From the NCBI RefSeq assembly GCF_019393635.1, contig NC_057862.1:675854314-675918313 (forward strand): a stretch of DNA of 64,000 nucleotides, given 5' to 3'. The position numbers and the translations under genes are program-made. The notes below the pieces were generated by a model. It was not told the origin of the DNA and did not search any database. It saw nothing but the letters and a program-made list of their open reading frames with translations. This stretch comes from Dromiciops gliroides (taxonomy: Eukaryota > Chordata > Mammalia > Microbiotheria > Microbiotheriidae). Shown in pieces: positions 34,751-44,949 of this stretch (its first letter is position 1; the number at the start of each line of letters is the position of its first letter).

Positions 34751-37700
34751 GTATGTATATATATATATGTATATGTATATACATATATATGAATGAATAT
34801 TCAATTCCTAGTTTAAATTAGCTTTAGAATACTAATAAACACTTGACTATGAAATAGTCTAATGTCATATGTGGCTGGAGGTTGGAGTTCCCATTCCATT
34901 CACTCCCCAGAGAAGAGAGGTGAAAGAAAGGAATGGGAGGGAGAAATTCCAGGAGACTAAAGAGAGGAACTTTAAGGTTCATTGCTCAAAGTCAAGAGAG
35001 ATGAAAAAGAATCAGATAATGGGTGCCATCAACTGTACCAACCCATCCGTTCAATTTCTAGATATAAATGAAGTCAAGGGAAAAAATGCTTGTCTTCTTT
35101 CAGTTTATTTAAGGCAAGGCCTGTTTTTTGTTTATTTGCTTCCATGTAAAGTGTCTTGATGAATTCCAAAACATGCCTCTATTAAGTTAAAGAGGTAAGG
35201 GGATAGATAGAATGTGTCTAACAGTAAAGGAAGAACAAGCCTGCCTCCTGGTGGCCAGCCATGGTCATGAGAGCAGGAAGCCTCCTCCCCTGAGTTCCAG
35301 GGTGAATTAGTAGTGCCAGGAATTAATTTTTGTTTCTTGAACAGGAACTGTGATTTCACCAATGTGATAAGCAAATAAGCAACTAAACTATAATGTTTAG
35401 TGCTGGCAGTTACCTAGAAGACTGAGAAGCTAAATGACTTGTCCCTGATCATGCATGGATCCAAAGTAGGCATTGCACTCAAGTCATCCTGACTCCAAGG
35501 CTGAGCAGCTTTCATCTGAGCCACACTGCTCAAATGAATAGAGAAGTGAAAGATAAGGAAGGAGAGTAAGAAATAGTGTAGACACTGAGCCTTCCTTGCA
35601 AGTGGTTTGCCTATGGGGGCATTAGGATGTCCGGCTCCCAGGTTTCATCTGCCTGTGGTCATTATTATCTCCATTTTTCTCTCTGGGCTGGATGCCGGGC
35701 TGAGTTCTGAATTCACCAAGAAGGGGCCCAGGGGCAATTGTTTACTACCTTATAACCTTAGGAAAGTAGAATGGAGTCATGATGGTGAAATGAAAGGTAA
35801 TAATTTAGCCTTGGCTCCTCAACAATGACCTAGAAAACAAGCCAAACTAAATTCTGGTAATAAAAGACAGAAATACATTACAGTGAGTCATTTTTTCTGC
35901 TCCGGACAGAGAGGTGGAGAGGTCTATGGATTCTGGTAGGGGCTGGTCAAGAATCCAGCAGTAGCAACAGTGCTATAGCAAGTTGTGGTAGTGATGATAG
36001 TACCAGGGGGAAGCCCAGTGCTCAGGGACAGTGAGGTAACAGAATACCAGAGCCAAAAGAGCTTGCAGGGTCCCCCTGTACCATCTCTGGGAGCAGGAAC
36101 AGATGCCATCTGGCACTTCTGTCACTCATTACTCCATTCCATCTCACAGTTCCTCCAGGCAGAGAGGAGCATTCATGGTCACAAGAGAGCAGAGACTCTA
36201 TCTGTGTATAGAGTAAGGACAAGTTCCAGAACCATAATTGTGTGACTCTAAGCTCAAGAGCAGATGGGGACTCAGTTCTAACCTTTAGCCCTACACATAA
36301 GCCTACAGTGGAACAAACTATAACAGAATACCAAAAGCAAGGGGGAAATCAGCCTTTCAGAGACTCTGTACTACAGAACCTCCCAGCAGATTGTTACTGA
36401 GTCTGGCAGCAGACTATGGAAACTCAACCATGAACAAGCCAAGAGACCCAAACAGAGTCAGGAATCGGTGAAGTACAGACCAGGAGAACAGTAAAGAGAC
36501 CTCTTCCCAGATTACTCCACTTTGGAAGCACCAAAATCTTACAGGTCTGAAACAAAATTCAAAGTCAAGAATAGGTTGGGGAAATGAGCAAAGGCACACA
36601 TAAAAGGACATGACCATAAAAGATTACAACAGGGAAGCTCAAGAAACAAACTCATAAAAAGACAATGACTTGAAAACATCTAGAAACAAAGCCTCAAAGA
36701 AAAATCCAGATTGTGCACAAGACAAATAAGAATTCCTAGGAGACTTAAAGAGATGTTTTTAAAGGAGCAAGAAAATTATTTTTAAAACCAAATAAGAGTG
36801 ATAGAAGACAAATTGAGAAAAGAAATAAGTACTAGGCAAGAAAATTATGAAAAGAGAATTAACAACTTGTTAAAAGAGGTATAAAAATACTTGAAAAAAA
36901 TAACTTCGTAAATATCAAAATTGGCCAAATGACAAGAGTTATAATACAGTACTGAAGAAAATAACTTGGGGGCAGCTAGGTGACAAAGTAAATAAAGCAC
37001 CAGCCCTGGATTCAGGAGGACCTGAGTTCAAAACCAGCCTCAGACATTTGACACATATTAGCTGTGTGACCCTGGGCAAGTCACTTAATCTTCATTGCCC
37101 CACAAAAAAACCTCTTTAAGAATCAAAGTTGAGCAAAATAGTAAAAGAGGTACAAAACCTCACCAAAAAATAAAACTAAAAATTAGAACTGGAAAGTGGA
37201 AACTATTGACTCCATGAAATATTAAGAAACCATAAAGCAAAGTCGAAAAAATTGAACAAAATATGAAATATTTCAGAGAAAAAACCTGGAAAATAGATCT
37301 AGAACAATAATTTAACCATCATTGAACTACCCAAATGCCATAAGCAAACAAAAAACCCTAGACACATTTAAAGAAATTACAAAGAAAAACTGCCCAGATA
37401 AAACAGAAACTTAAAGAATTTACCAGTCATCTTCTGAAAGAAATGCCAAAATGAAAACCCCTAAGAATATTATAGCCAAAATCTAGATCTCCCAGGCAAA
37501 GGAGAAAATAATGAAAGGAGAAAGAAATAGTATAAATACCATGAAGCCACAGTCAGTATCACATAAAACTTAGCAGCTACTACTATAAAGAAACAGAGGG
37601 GGGGGGGAAGAAACAAAAGGCTGGGGATATGATCCTAAATCAGTCACTTTATTTCTTGGGACCTCAGTTTCTTCATCTTCAAAATGAGGAAGCTGAACTA

Positions 37701-39675
37701 GATAATCATGAGTCCTTTCAAGTTTGAAATATAAGTCCAGGGTCCTGGGATCCTATGAAAGATCTCTGGTCTATCTGCTGGAAACCCCAGAGTTGCTTCT
37801 TTCTCATGGGAAACTCAAATTTCTCTCATTGGTGAGGCTATCCCTGTCAGCTTCTTCTATATCCCAAAGATCAGTGGGGGCATCTTGTCATTATCTATAA
37901 AAAATATTACTCCTATGTTTGGTCAGCTGTGACCAGCCTCTAAGAGTCAAGAAACCTTGGACCTGTCTCAATTAGCATCACCTTCCTGGTGCTGTCCCAA
38001 TCTTCTTCTATGTAGCCAACCTGTAGGCTTATACAAAGCCTAGGGAAAGCATTTCCTTCACATTCACTTTGACCATTATCATCATTACTATTAGCAGCAG
38101 CAACATCAGCATCTCAATCTTCTCAACTTTTTCAGTGAGATTCAGATAGAAATGGTTCTAGGACAAGTCCCAAGCTGGTTCTCATTCTTGTGTATTTAAC
38201 ATGCTGGGGACTATTACACACATGGATAAAATAATTGTTTTGTGCATGAATAAAATTGTAATGATATAAACTCATCCAATGTAGGCTCACTGAAAGCAGC
38301 CTCAGTACAATGACAGTAACAGATGGGGCCACATAGATGGCATGAATTTCATCCTCATAGTGATGGTATCAGCAGGAGCAGAAGTGGCAGTAATCATAAT
38401 AATACTAATAGAGTGAGATGGCATGGTGGATAGTCAAAATTGGAGTCAGGAGTATCTGGATTCAAGTTCTGTCTCTGATACATACTGCCTGGGTAACACT
38501 AAGTCATTTAGCTTTGCAGTGGCCCAAGAAATAACTCCCTGACATTTTAAGTTTCAGAAGAGGTGCTGATCTGAACTCATAGTGGGAGATTCCTCCCTAG
38601 GAAGTCTAGAGAAATGAAACCACATTTCTAGAACAATAATTAACAATAGTCACTGACATTTCTATGGTGCTTTAAAGATTGAAAAGTACTTGACTTAAAT
38701 TGTCTCCTTTGAACTTCTCCTATAACCCTGTGAAGTAGGTGTTAGTTGAACACTGGAGATACTTTGGTTCAAAAAGAAATGGCCAGGGGCAGCTAGGTGG
38801 CACAGTAGATAAAGCACCAGCCCTGGATTCAGGAGGATCTGAGTTCAAATCCAGCCTCAGACACTTGACACTTGCTAGCTGTGTGACCATGGGCAAGTCA
38901 CTTAACCCTCATTGCCCTGCAAAAACAAAACAAAACAAAACAAAAAAAAGGACTGGCCACCTCAGAACAAGGTGAAACAAAAAATATATTTTTTCTGTAG
39001 AATTCCAAGAGGACATTCAGTGAAATGTGGTCCCTACCTGTAAGACATCACCCCATGTCTCCTCTTCCCTCCTTTTAAATGCCCTCAAAGTTGATTAACC
39101 TTTCTTTTTTCATCTCCTCCTTCCTTATTTTATAGCCTGGAAGTTCCCATCTTGCCCTCTGCTCCAGATAATGACTTTGGTCTGACTCTTTGTGTCCTTG
39201 AAATTCCAGCACCTTAAATGAAGATTCTCTTCTTTGCATTGCCCTTCTAGCCTTGGCCCCTACCTAATCCTAAATCCTTTGAATTCTTACTTGGAAATAG
39301 ACATAAAGCAGAGTCATATTCAGTCTCTGAGGTCAAACCTCATTATCTCCTAGAAGATTTCCCTGAACCACTACTAGGCTAGGTAGAAAGGAAGTATCCC
39401 ATCAGAATAATCCTTTGCCTTTATCGTTCTAGTCATAATGTTATTATTAACTGGCCTCCTTGAGTGTCTTCTGTCAATATCAGGACTCTTCCATTAGAGC
39501 AAGGACTGAGAGAGACCCCCATTAGATCCAGATCACAATGCCTTCCATTCTTCCTCCCACCTACTTCCTTAGACTCACCTGCCTGGATCCCCATTAGAGA
39601 AATTGCCCCCAGAATGAGCAGCAAAGATGAGAAAGACCCCCTCCTCCACCTCTTCCTTATCCTTTGACTGGCCAT
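24472..39675 (-). CDS. UT-C: divergent UT-family MHC class I-like heavy chain (core exons)
   Basis: Minus-strand gene spliced from 39675-39579 (leader), 33616-33356 (alpha1), 32270-32004 (alpha2), 25229-24951 (alpha3) and 24588-24472 (transmembrane). All junctions are AG/GT, phase 1, with no stop over about 340 codons. Alpha exon lengths (261, 267, 279) and the 117-bp TM exon equal those of UT-A and UT-B, but the groove domains are far more divergent. Alpha2 keeps the NHT sequon and cysteine pair; alpha3 keeps [17 protein letters not shown] and YDCVVDH. No tail exon was identified. Intron 3 (6.8 kb against 1.1 kb in UT-A) holds a TBCB retrocopy and a 3.2 kb LINE. The intact frame despite these insertions suggests it is still functional. 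Confidence 0.82.
24951..25229 (-). CDS. UT-C exon 4, alpha3 Ig domain
   Basis: 279 bp C1-set Ig domain: [60 protein letters not shown]. It is the best-conserved part of UT-C against UT-A and UT-B. Confidence 0.93.
25274..26526 (-). pseudogene. TBCB: Processed retrocopy of TBCB (tubulin folding cofactor B)
   Basis: Intronless minus-strand copy in UT-C intron 3. From an ATG at about 26437 it reads [20 protein letters not shown] (ubiquitin-like domain), [40 protein letters not shown] and [10 protein letters not shown]. After an in-frame stop (TAC to TAG) come [20 protein letters not shown] and, past an inserted [24 protein letters not shown]. The CAP-Gly domain follows ([40 protein letters not shown]) and [10 protein letters not shown]. 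The normal stop looks lost. An ATTAAA signal and poly(A) sit at about 25277-25290. The direct repeat TGTGCAAATCTC flanks it (25262-25273, 26527-26538). TBCB normally helps fold alpha-tubulin; this copy is dead as a full-length protein. Confidence 0.95.
25869..26033 (+). mobile_element. Marsupial tRNA-derived SINE inside the TBCB retrocopy
   Basis: The target CCCATCTTG is duplicated on both sides. Being nested, it is younger than the retrocopy. Confidence 0.9.
26690..26845 (+). mobile_element. Old SINE with RTE-like tail
   Basis: GACACTTCCTAGCTGTATGA, TGGGCAGGTCACTTAACC, then GAAAATGGCAAACCACCCCA, the tail shared with RTE-type elements. Confidence 0.65.
27660..28625 (+). CDS. LINE ORF1 protein, one internal stop
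   Basis: 321 codons from [20 protein letters not shown] to QIQDPREP. Frame is kept on both sides of the single TGA at 28248-28250. It shows a coiled coil with many [13 protein letters not shown]-type heptads, the RRM-like and C-terminal domains of L1 ORF1p. This is an element gene, not a host gene. Confidence 0.82.
29870..30012 (+). mobile_element. Marsupial tRNA-derived SINE in the LINE 3' UTR
   Basis: Complete copy with an A tail; the short target GTGGATCTA is repeated on both sides. Confidence 0.9.
30265..31090. other. No gene recognised (UT-C intron 3)
   Basis: Spacer after the LINE; no clear repeat or exon seen. Confidence 0.45.
31093..31275 (+). repeat. Interrupted (GTA)n/(GGT)n trinucleotide repeat
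   Basis: About 180 bases of GTA, GGT and GAT triplets, ending with AGC triplets. Runs of His or Val predicted across it are artefacts. Confidence 0.9.
31612..31700 (+). repeat. (GA)n microsatellite
   Basis: Near-pure GA dinucleotides interrupted at about 31653. Confidence 0.95.
32004..32270 (-). CDS. UT-C exon 3, alpha2 domain
   Basis: 267 bp: [35 protein letters not shown], then the helix [20 protein letters not shown]. The NHT sequon and the FILC/EYC disulfide pair are kept. An additional Cys (EDFC) is specific to this gene. Confidence 0.87.
32317..33023 (+). mobile_element. Solo LTR in UT-C intron 2 (endogenous retrovirus fossil)
   Basis: 707 bp with perfect 8-base terminal inverted repeats TGTAAGGA and TCCTTACA. 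AATAAACC lies about 95 bases before the end. Flanks GGAT and GGAC are a near-match 4-base duplication. It sits antisense to UT-C. No coding region attached; middle-aged by eye. Confidence 0.75.
33085..33140 (+). mobile_element. L2/MIR-family tail scrap
   Basis: CTGGCACATAGCATGCCCTT followed by AATAAACGTTTATTGATTG. Confidence 0.6.
33356..33616 (-). CDS. UT-C exon 2, alpha1 domain
   Basis: 261 bp after acceptor [45 protein letters not shown], then the helix [20 protein letters not shown] with a terminal NNT sequon. Donor GTAAGT. It shares the HH.HV.QFT.VGT start with UT-A and UT-B. Confidence 0.88.
34270..34530 (+). mobile_element. tRNA-derived SINE with RTE-like tail
   Basis: GGGGTAGCTAGGTAGCACTG head, then the tail GGAGAAGGAAATGACAAATC and GTCACAAAGAGTTGGACACA shared with RTE/BovB-type 3' ends. 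Confidence 0.8.
34627..34790 (+). repeat. (TA)n / (TATG)n tract
   Basis: About 160 bases of TA dinucleotides broken by TG; lies in UT-C intron 1. Confidence 0.97.
34795..35885. other. No gene recognised (UT-C intron 1)
   Basis: Mixed sequence with a MIR-like scrap near 35410-35530 (TTGTCCCTGATCATGCATGG). Nothing else is supportable. Confidence 0.45.
35890..37620 (+). mobile_element. L1/HAL1 5' UTR and ORF1 remnant
   Basis: Decayed plus-strand copy. AATATGAAATATTTCAGAG, AAACCTGGAAAATAGATCTA and ATCATTGAACTACCC follow the ORF1 order seen at 28050-28130, and AAGAATATTATAGCCAAAAT matches 28290. Many breaks; a SINE interrupts at 36966. Confidence 0.7.
36966..37107 (+). mobile_element. Marsupial tRNA-derived SINE, diverged
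   Basis: GGGGGCAGCTAGGTGACAAA to TTCATTGCCCCACAAAAAAA. Confidence 0.88.
37621..38785. other. No gene recognised (UT-C intron 1)
   Basis: A MIR-like piece at 37640-37740 (GACCTCAGTTTCTTCATCTT) and another near 38640-38730; otherwise unassigned. Confidence 0.45.
38786..38950 (+). mobile_element. Marsupial tRNA-derived SINE
   Basis: Complete copy ending in a CAAAA-repeat tail. Confidence 0.92.
39579..39675 (-). CDS. UT-C exon 1, signal peptide
   Basis: 97 bp: [15 protein letters not shown] then [17 protein letters not shown], donor GTGAGT. An ATG with G at -3 and +4 was chosen because it precedes the basic and hydrophobic regions and leaves a normal-sized leader. An in-frame upstream ATG would add about 20 residues. 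Confidence 0.8.
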
Positions 39676-39782
39676 CCCTTTCCACAGGTGACTGCCTGGC
39701 AGCTGCAACCACAGTCTAGTTAAAGGAGGCTCCACTCTCCAAACTCTGTGTCCCAGCAGGGTTCAAAAGAGAAATAAGGCCT

Positions 39783-39934
39783 CTATATAAACATTGGCTC
39801 TCCACCCCTCACTCCCACCCTATCTTGGATTGGTCCTGCCCCAAACTAGCCATCCTATCATTGCTGGATGAAATATCTGTTGCTAGGTAGAACCTGAGCA
39901 ATTCTGGCAACCTTTAAAGTAGAAATGAAATAAA
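39783..39934 (-). promoter_or_regulatory. Candidate class I-type promoter of UT-C
   Basis: On the minus strand: CCTAGCAACAGATA at 39887-39874, one base from the MHC X-box consensus CCTAGCAACAGATG; CCAATC at about 39834-39829 and a second CCAAT near 39797; and TTTATATAG at about 39790-39783. The ATG is at 39675, so the TATA is about 110 bp upstream. A weak IRF-like TTTCATTTCT lies at about 39920-39930. By family knowledge the X box binds RFX and with NLRC5 or CIITA drives MHC genes; its use here is inferred. Confidence 0.55.
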
Positions 39935-40769
39935 GTCTGTGGTGAGAATGGAAACTCTAGAGCAGAGTCACCATCAGGTGTTGCTGAGAAGTATGGGCAA
40001 GGGGTGTGATGCCACAGAGCCATGGATACTAATGGCATTTGTAACTTGTTTTTGAGCTTAGAAAGTGATAGGTGCCATGATGAACACAAAGACCCCTGGA
40101 AGACCTTCACTATGAAAGCATGGGGTCCTGTGTGTGTGTTTCTTTACAACCAGCAAGGCTTACTTTTTCATATTTCTCATGCAGGCAGAGAAGCTCAGCA
40201 TTGAAAGGGACCTCCATGGTGAACCAATTCAAGTGGGTCCTGACCAACAATCCCTTCTCCACCATCCTCAATGAGTGATCACTGAACCTCAACTTGTAGA
40301 TGTCTAATGATACCTTCTGATGCTTCCTGTCTTCTGGGACATCCCATGCCATTGAAGGATTACTCTAGATATTAATCAGTCCTTACCCTCTTATACTGAA
40401 GTGAAATTTTTGCAATTCTCAATGATTGATCCTAGCTCTCCTTTTCTGGGACTAAATACAAGGCTAATTCCTCTGATTAAGCCCCTTGTTTACTGTCTCA
40501 CTGTTTAGGATTTATAGTAGATCATAAATTTAGAGAAAGAAGGGAGCAATTAGGTTATTCAGGCCAGCTCTCTCATTCTACATTTGAGGAAACTGAGGTC
40601 TTTCCCAAGTTCTGACTGATAGTCAACAGTAAAGTCATGATTTGAACCCAAGCCCTTTGATTGAAAATCCAGGGCTTTTTTTCATTGCACCATGCTGCTC
40701 TCTGCAGCAAAACTCTCTCTTTACCTTTCCCCTTGAACCTTTTAACAGGGTAAAGTAAAATTGGGGGTT
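39935..40769. other. No gene recognised
   Basis: Upstream flank of UT-C with MIR-like scraps near 40205-40270 and 40570-40700. Confidence 0.4.
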
Positions 40770-40921
40770 GAGGGGCAGCTAGGTGGCGCAGTGGATAAAG
40801 CACCGGCCCTGGAGTCAGGAGTACCTGAGTTCAGGTCCGGCCTCAGACACTTAACACTTACTAGCTGTGTGACCCTGGGGAAGTCACTTAACCCCAATTG
40901 CCTCACTAAAAAAAAAAAAAT
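40770..40921 (+). mobile_element. Marsupial tRNA-derived SINE
   Basis: Near-consensus copy, pure A tail, flanked by TGGGGGTTG repeats. Confidence 0.93.
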
Positions 40922-43624
40922 GGGGGTTGGGAGTTCTCACAATTAGAACACTTTTTTAGTGAAATCACTCAGCACCAGCTGCCCCACATTACTGTTAAAT
41001 GACCATCTGCCAAGGGCATTGTAGAATATTGTCTTGTTCAAGACCAGATGGCCTCTGAAGTTCTTTCCAACTCAGCAAGTTAAGTTTGCAGTAAAGCTGT
41101 CTCTTCCTCTGAATGCTTACCATTTTGGTCTGTGTAGATGATCTTCCTTCCATCTCCCTTTGAAAAAATCCCTAGCCCTGGCTCTGGTTGAAAGTACCCT
41201 CAAGGAGCTGAAAGAAATCAAGGGCAGTGGGCTCAGAGGGATCTGTTAGTCCTGGCCTAGAGCCTGGTCCCTCATTCGGGAAAGTCATCTCCCTCCTCTG
41301 GCCTTCTCACAATGCCCTATGAGTGTATATTATCAAATTTGGATCCCAGTTCTTTGTGCCCATGGCTCCATTCCCTCATTGGATTATGAGCCCCTTAAGG
41401 ACACTGAACCATGGTTCCTCCATCTTTTAAACCTTGTGTCCTAGTCTGGTGCCATCTTAGTAGGCACTACTTGTGGGTTGAAACGTTTCTCCTTCAAGTC
41501 CCACCTACAAGGACCCTCCCTCAGAAAAGGAAGAAGTTCAGGCTTCAGATTGCTTCAGATTTGGACTTAAAATATCTACCATGATGCCATGCTTTATCAC
41601 ACCCTCCCCATAACATAGTCTTCCAAATCCCACCCTAAGGCCATATTCTATATTCTCTGGGTGAGTGAAAACTCACCATCTCTAGCTGAGTACCCAGCTA
41701 CACTCCTACCTTGGAAGGCAAGACCCCACCCCCTTCCCTCATTCTACCTCTTGGTTGGGAATAGTAATCAAATGAACACTATTTATTACACAACATGCTG
41801 GACTAGATTCCACCATGGCTCCAGGAAACCCCTCATGCTCAGAGATTACCACAGCTTTGGTACTCACACCTCATTTGGTACCCTGCATACCTTCTGATTT
41901 AAGATTGGCAAATGGAACAAAGAACTCTTCCCAAAGCCTTCACTTAAGGACGGCACCTAGGCCAGTCATGTTTTTATTTCCCACCAGCTGCATTCCTTTG
42001 GACTGAACTCTATGATGCCTATAATGTCAAAGGGTAAGAATTTTTAATTAGCCCTGTGGAAAGCAAGACAGAGGGATGATCTGAGCCAATATCTTAGCAC
42101 TCTGTCAAGAGGCCAGAATGGGAAGGGAGAACAGAATCTGGGCTGAGACTCTATTGAATATCAAGGGGTCTGGAGCTCTTGGCCCAAGGACTCCCAGCCT
42201 TTCCCTCTCTTGGTCAGTTGCTAATATCAGAAATTACTGAGTATTGGGAACTAAAGGAAGTAGGGAGGGCATAGGGCAGGAAGGGAGGGGAATTCTATAA
42301 CCTGAACCTTTCTCCAGAATTGTTAGGTTTTTATGCAGGAAGCCAACAATGACAGAGGCAAAGAAGTGATCTCATCCTCTCTCCCCAACCCTCCCTCAGA
42401 ACCCTCAAAACTCCTCCTTTTTCAGTCTAAGAAAATCCAAATTATCTCCCTCCTCATGACCCACAACTCCCTTTTAATTATAAACTCCTTCCTTCCCAAA
42501 TGACTCAATTCCCTACATTTCTCAGGAAGCCTGAACTGCCTTTCTCCTTGCAATCTATAAGCTTCCTCTTTCAGAGTCGTCAGTTGCTTCCCTCATTGCT
42601 CCAAAAGCCACAAAGATTCTTCCATTACAAATCATTATTGTTCTGTCAATATACGCCTTAACATCCCTGAGGAGAGAGTCATGAACCACCAGGACTCCAT
42701 TCTGCCTCCTCTGCCCCTCACTGGTTGGACTCATCATACCTTAGAACACATGCTCCCTTTTCTGAGGGTCTGAATTCACCTTCCATGAAACCTGTTAAAC
42801 CTATTACTTTACTCAAAAATGCTCAAAGGTCCTTCTACTTCCTTTCCTCCTCCTCTATGCTACATTTTTCCAGATCCCAAACTCCAGAAAAAGTTCAGAA
42901 ATGCCTTCTCTTTCCTGAGATTTTTTTCTTTTTCATATCTCAAGACTTAACATCACCCACTCTGTATTTACTTGAACTGAGTTCAATCTTGGTTTTCTTA
43001 TTTTAAAAAATTGAATCTCTTTGGCTCATTTTTCCCATTGCCAAATTACCTCTGGAAAAATCTCAAATACAGTTCAGGTCTGTGTCCATAAATGTGAGTA
43101 AAAGGTCACATGCAAGCAATAAGGGTTAAGCTTTTATTTCTCCCCACATAAGATGAAGAAAAGACAAAGAGACACAGGTCCAAGGAGCCTGGCTGAGAAA
43201 CCCATCCATTTCAAATTCTACATCCAGGGAGTGTAGCATAGAGACAGAATGAGAAGAGAATAGACATTGGACTCCTGCGATGCTGGAAAAGTGATTTGCC
43301 TTTGCCAGATGTGTCCCCTATGTCTCCTCATTGCTAATGTGTTCTGTGTATGTGCTCATTATTTCCTGGGAATTCTGCATATCTGTGGGAGAGCACACCC
43401 CATTCTGTTAGTATCATTCTCACTGCCACTCTGTTCAGATGACTTGGGTTCAGAATCTGCCTCCAACACTATATATATATGATCATAAGTAAGTCACTTT
43501 ACTCTCCAGGACTCAGTTTCTTCATTTATAAAACTAGGAGCTTGCACAATATGGTCAATAAGAAATATAACTTTTAGAATATTTTGCTTGGGGCTAACTG
43601 ACTATCTATTAAAAGTAAATAGCG
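40922..43624. other. No gene recognised
   Basis: 2.7 kb without supported exons or clear repeats. Short unrelated open frames only. Confidence 0.4.
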
Positions 43625-43772
43625 GGGGCAGCTAGGTGTCCCAGTGGATAGAGCACCAGTCCTGGATTCAGGAGGACCTGAGTTCAAACCCAGCCTCAAA
43701 CACTTAACAGTTATTAGCTGTGTGACCCTGGGCAAGTCACTTAACCCCAATTGCCTCACTGGAAAAAAAAAG
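43625..43772 (+). mobile_element. Marsupial SINE, first of three
   Basis: GGGGGCAGCTAGGTGTCCCA to the A-rich tail, followed 20 bases later by the next copy. Confidence 0.92.
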
Positions 43773-43789
43773 AAAATGGGGGGAGGGGA

Positions 43790-43930
43790 GCAGCTAGGTG
43801 GTACAGTGGATAAAGCACTGGCCCTGGATTCAGGAGTACCTGAGTTCAAAAATGGCCTCTGACACTTGACACTTACTAGCTGTGTGGCCCTGGGCAAGTC
43901 ACTTAACCCTCATTGCCCCACCAAAAAAAG
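43790..43930 (+). mobile_element. Marsupial SINE, second of three
   Basis: GAGCAGCTAGGTGGTACAGT to GCCCCACCAAAAAAAG. It differs at many sites from its neighbours, so this is not a simple tandem duplication. Confidence 0.92.
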
Positions 43931-43939
43931 AGTAAATCA

Positions 43940-44080
43940 GGGGGCAGCTAGGTGGCGAAGTGGATAAAGCACTGGCCCTGGATTCAGGAGAACCTGAGTT
44001 CAAATCCAGCTTCAGACACTTGACACTAGCTGTGTGACCCTGGGCAAATAACTTAACACTCATTGCCCCCCCCCAAAAGG
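43940..44080 (+). mobile_element. Marsupial SINE, third of three
   Basis: GGGGCAGCTAGGTGGCGAAG to a C-rich, then A-rich end. Confidence 0.92.
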
Positions 44081-44709
44081 AAATCAACAATTGTGGGCTG
44101 GTTATATAGCTTAGCTTTAGGAGAACAGAAACAGTGAATACCTTGACCTTGAACCTAAGGTAGTTTTCCTCTTCCTCTCCTTCTCCCCTCACAAAGCACC
44201 CAATCTGCAAGTATGAGTTGGGGTGGTAGCCGAAAGGAATTTCTACAGAATAGATTCTCCCTCCTTGGTTAATTTACCTCCCAACCACCCTGACCTATTG
44301 CCCAAGATTATATTTACTATCTCAATTTTAAAGCATCAACATGAGTTTTGGGTCCTCTCAAATGGCAAATGAACTCAGTATTTCTAGAGAGGTTACTTTT
44401 CCAACAGTCCTGTGAGTTCTACAATCACCCTAGGGATGGGCCAAGGTCTCCAACTTTATGGTGCTACTGTAAGGTCTTGGACCTGCCCAACTCTCCCTTT
44501 CCAGAAGCAAAATGAAATTGTTAAAGACGCAACACTATTCCCATGGGACCTAAACTCTCTTCCCTATTACTCATGGTAATATTAAAACATAAAGTAGAGG
44601 TCTTTTGCTGTTCAACTCCACTTGATCCTCTATTCTCAAATACCTTTCTCTTTTGTCCTATCACTTTTGTCCTTTCTCAAATTCTATTTCTTCTTTTTGT
44701 TCTTGTTCT

Positions 44710-44857
44710 TTTGGGGGGGGTGGCAAGGCAATGAGGGTTAAATTACTTACCCAGGGTCACACAACTAGTAAGTGTCAAGTGTCTGAGGCCAGATATGAAC
44801 TCAGGTCCTCCTGAATCCAGGGCCAATACTTCATCCACTGTGCCACCTAGCTGCCCC
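44710..44857 (-). mobile_element. Marsupial tRNA-derived SINE
   Basis: Minus-strand copy ending CCACCTAGCTGCCCC; AAATTCTATTTCTT repeats on both sides. Confidence 0.92.
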
Positions 44858-44949
44858 AAATTCTATTTCTTTCTCACTCCTACTCACATGATGTTTATCA
44901 GAACAGAGGAGGCCACACAATCAAGTTGGCTGGCACACCACAAAAATAT

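Noticed and set aside
34473-34792. Tyr/Ile repeat proteins
   Set aside because: Translations of the TA microsatellite.
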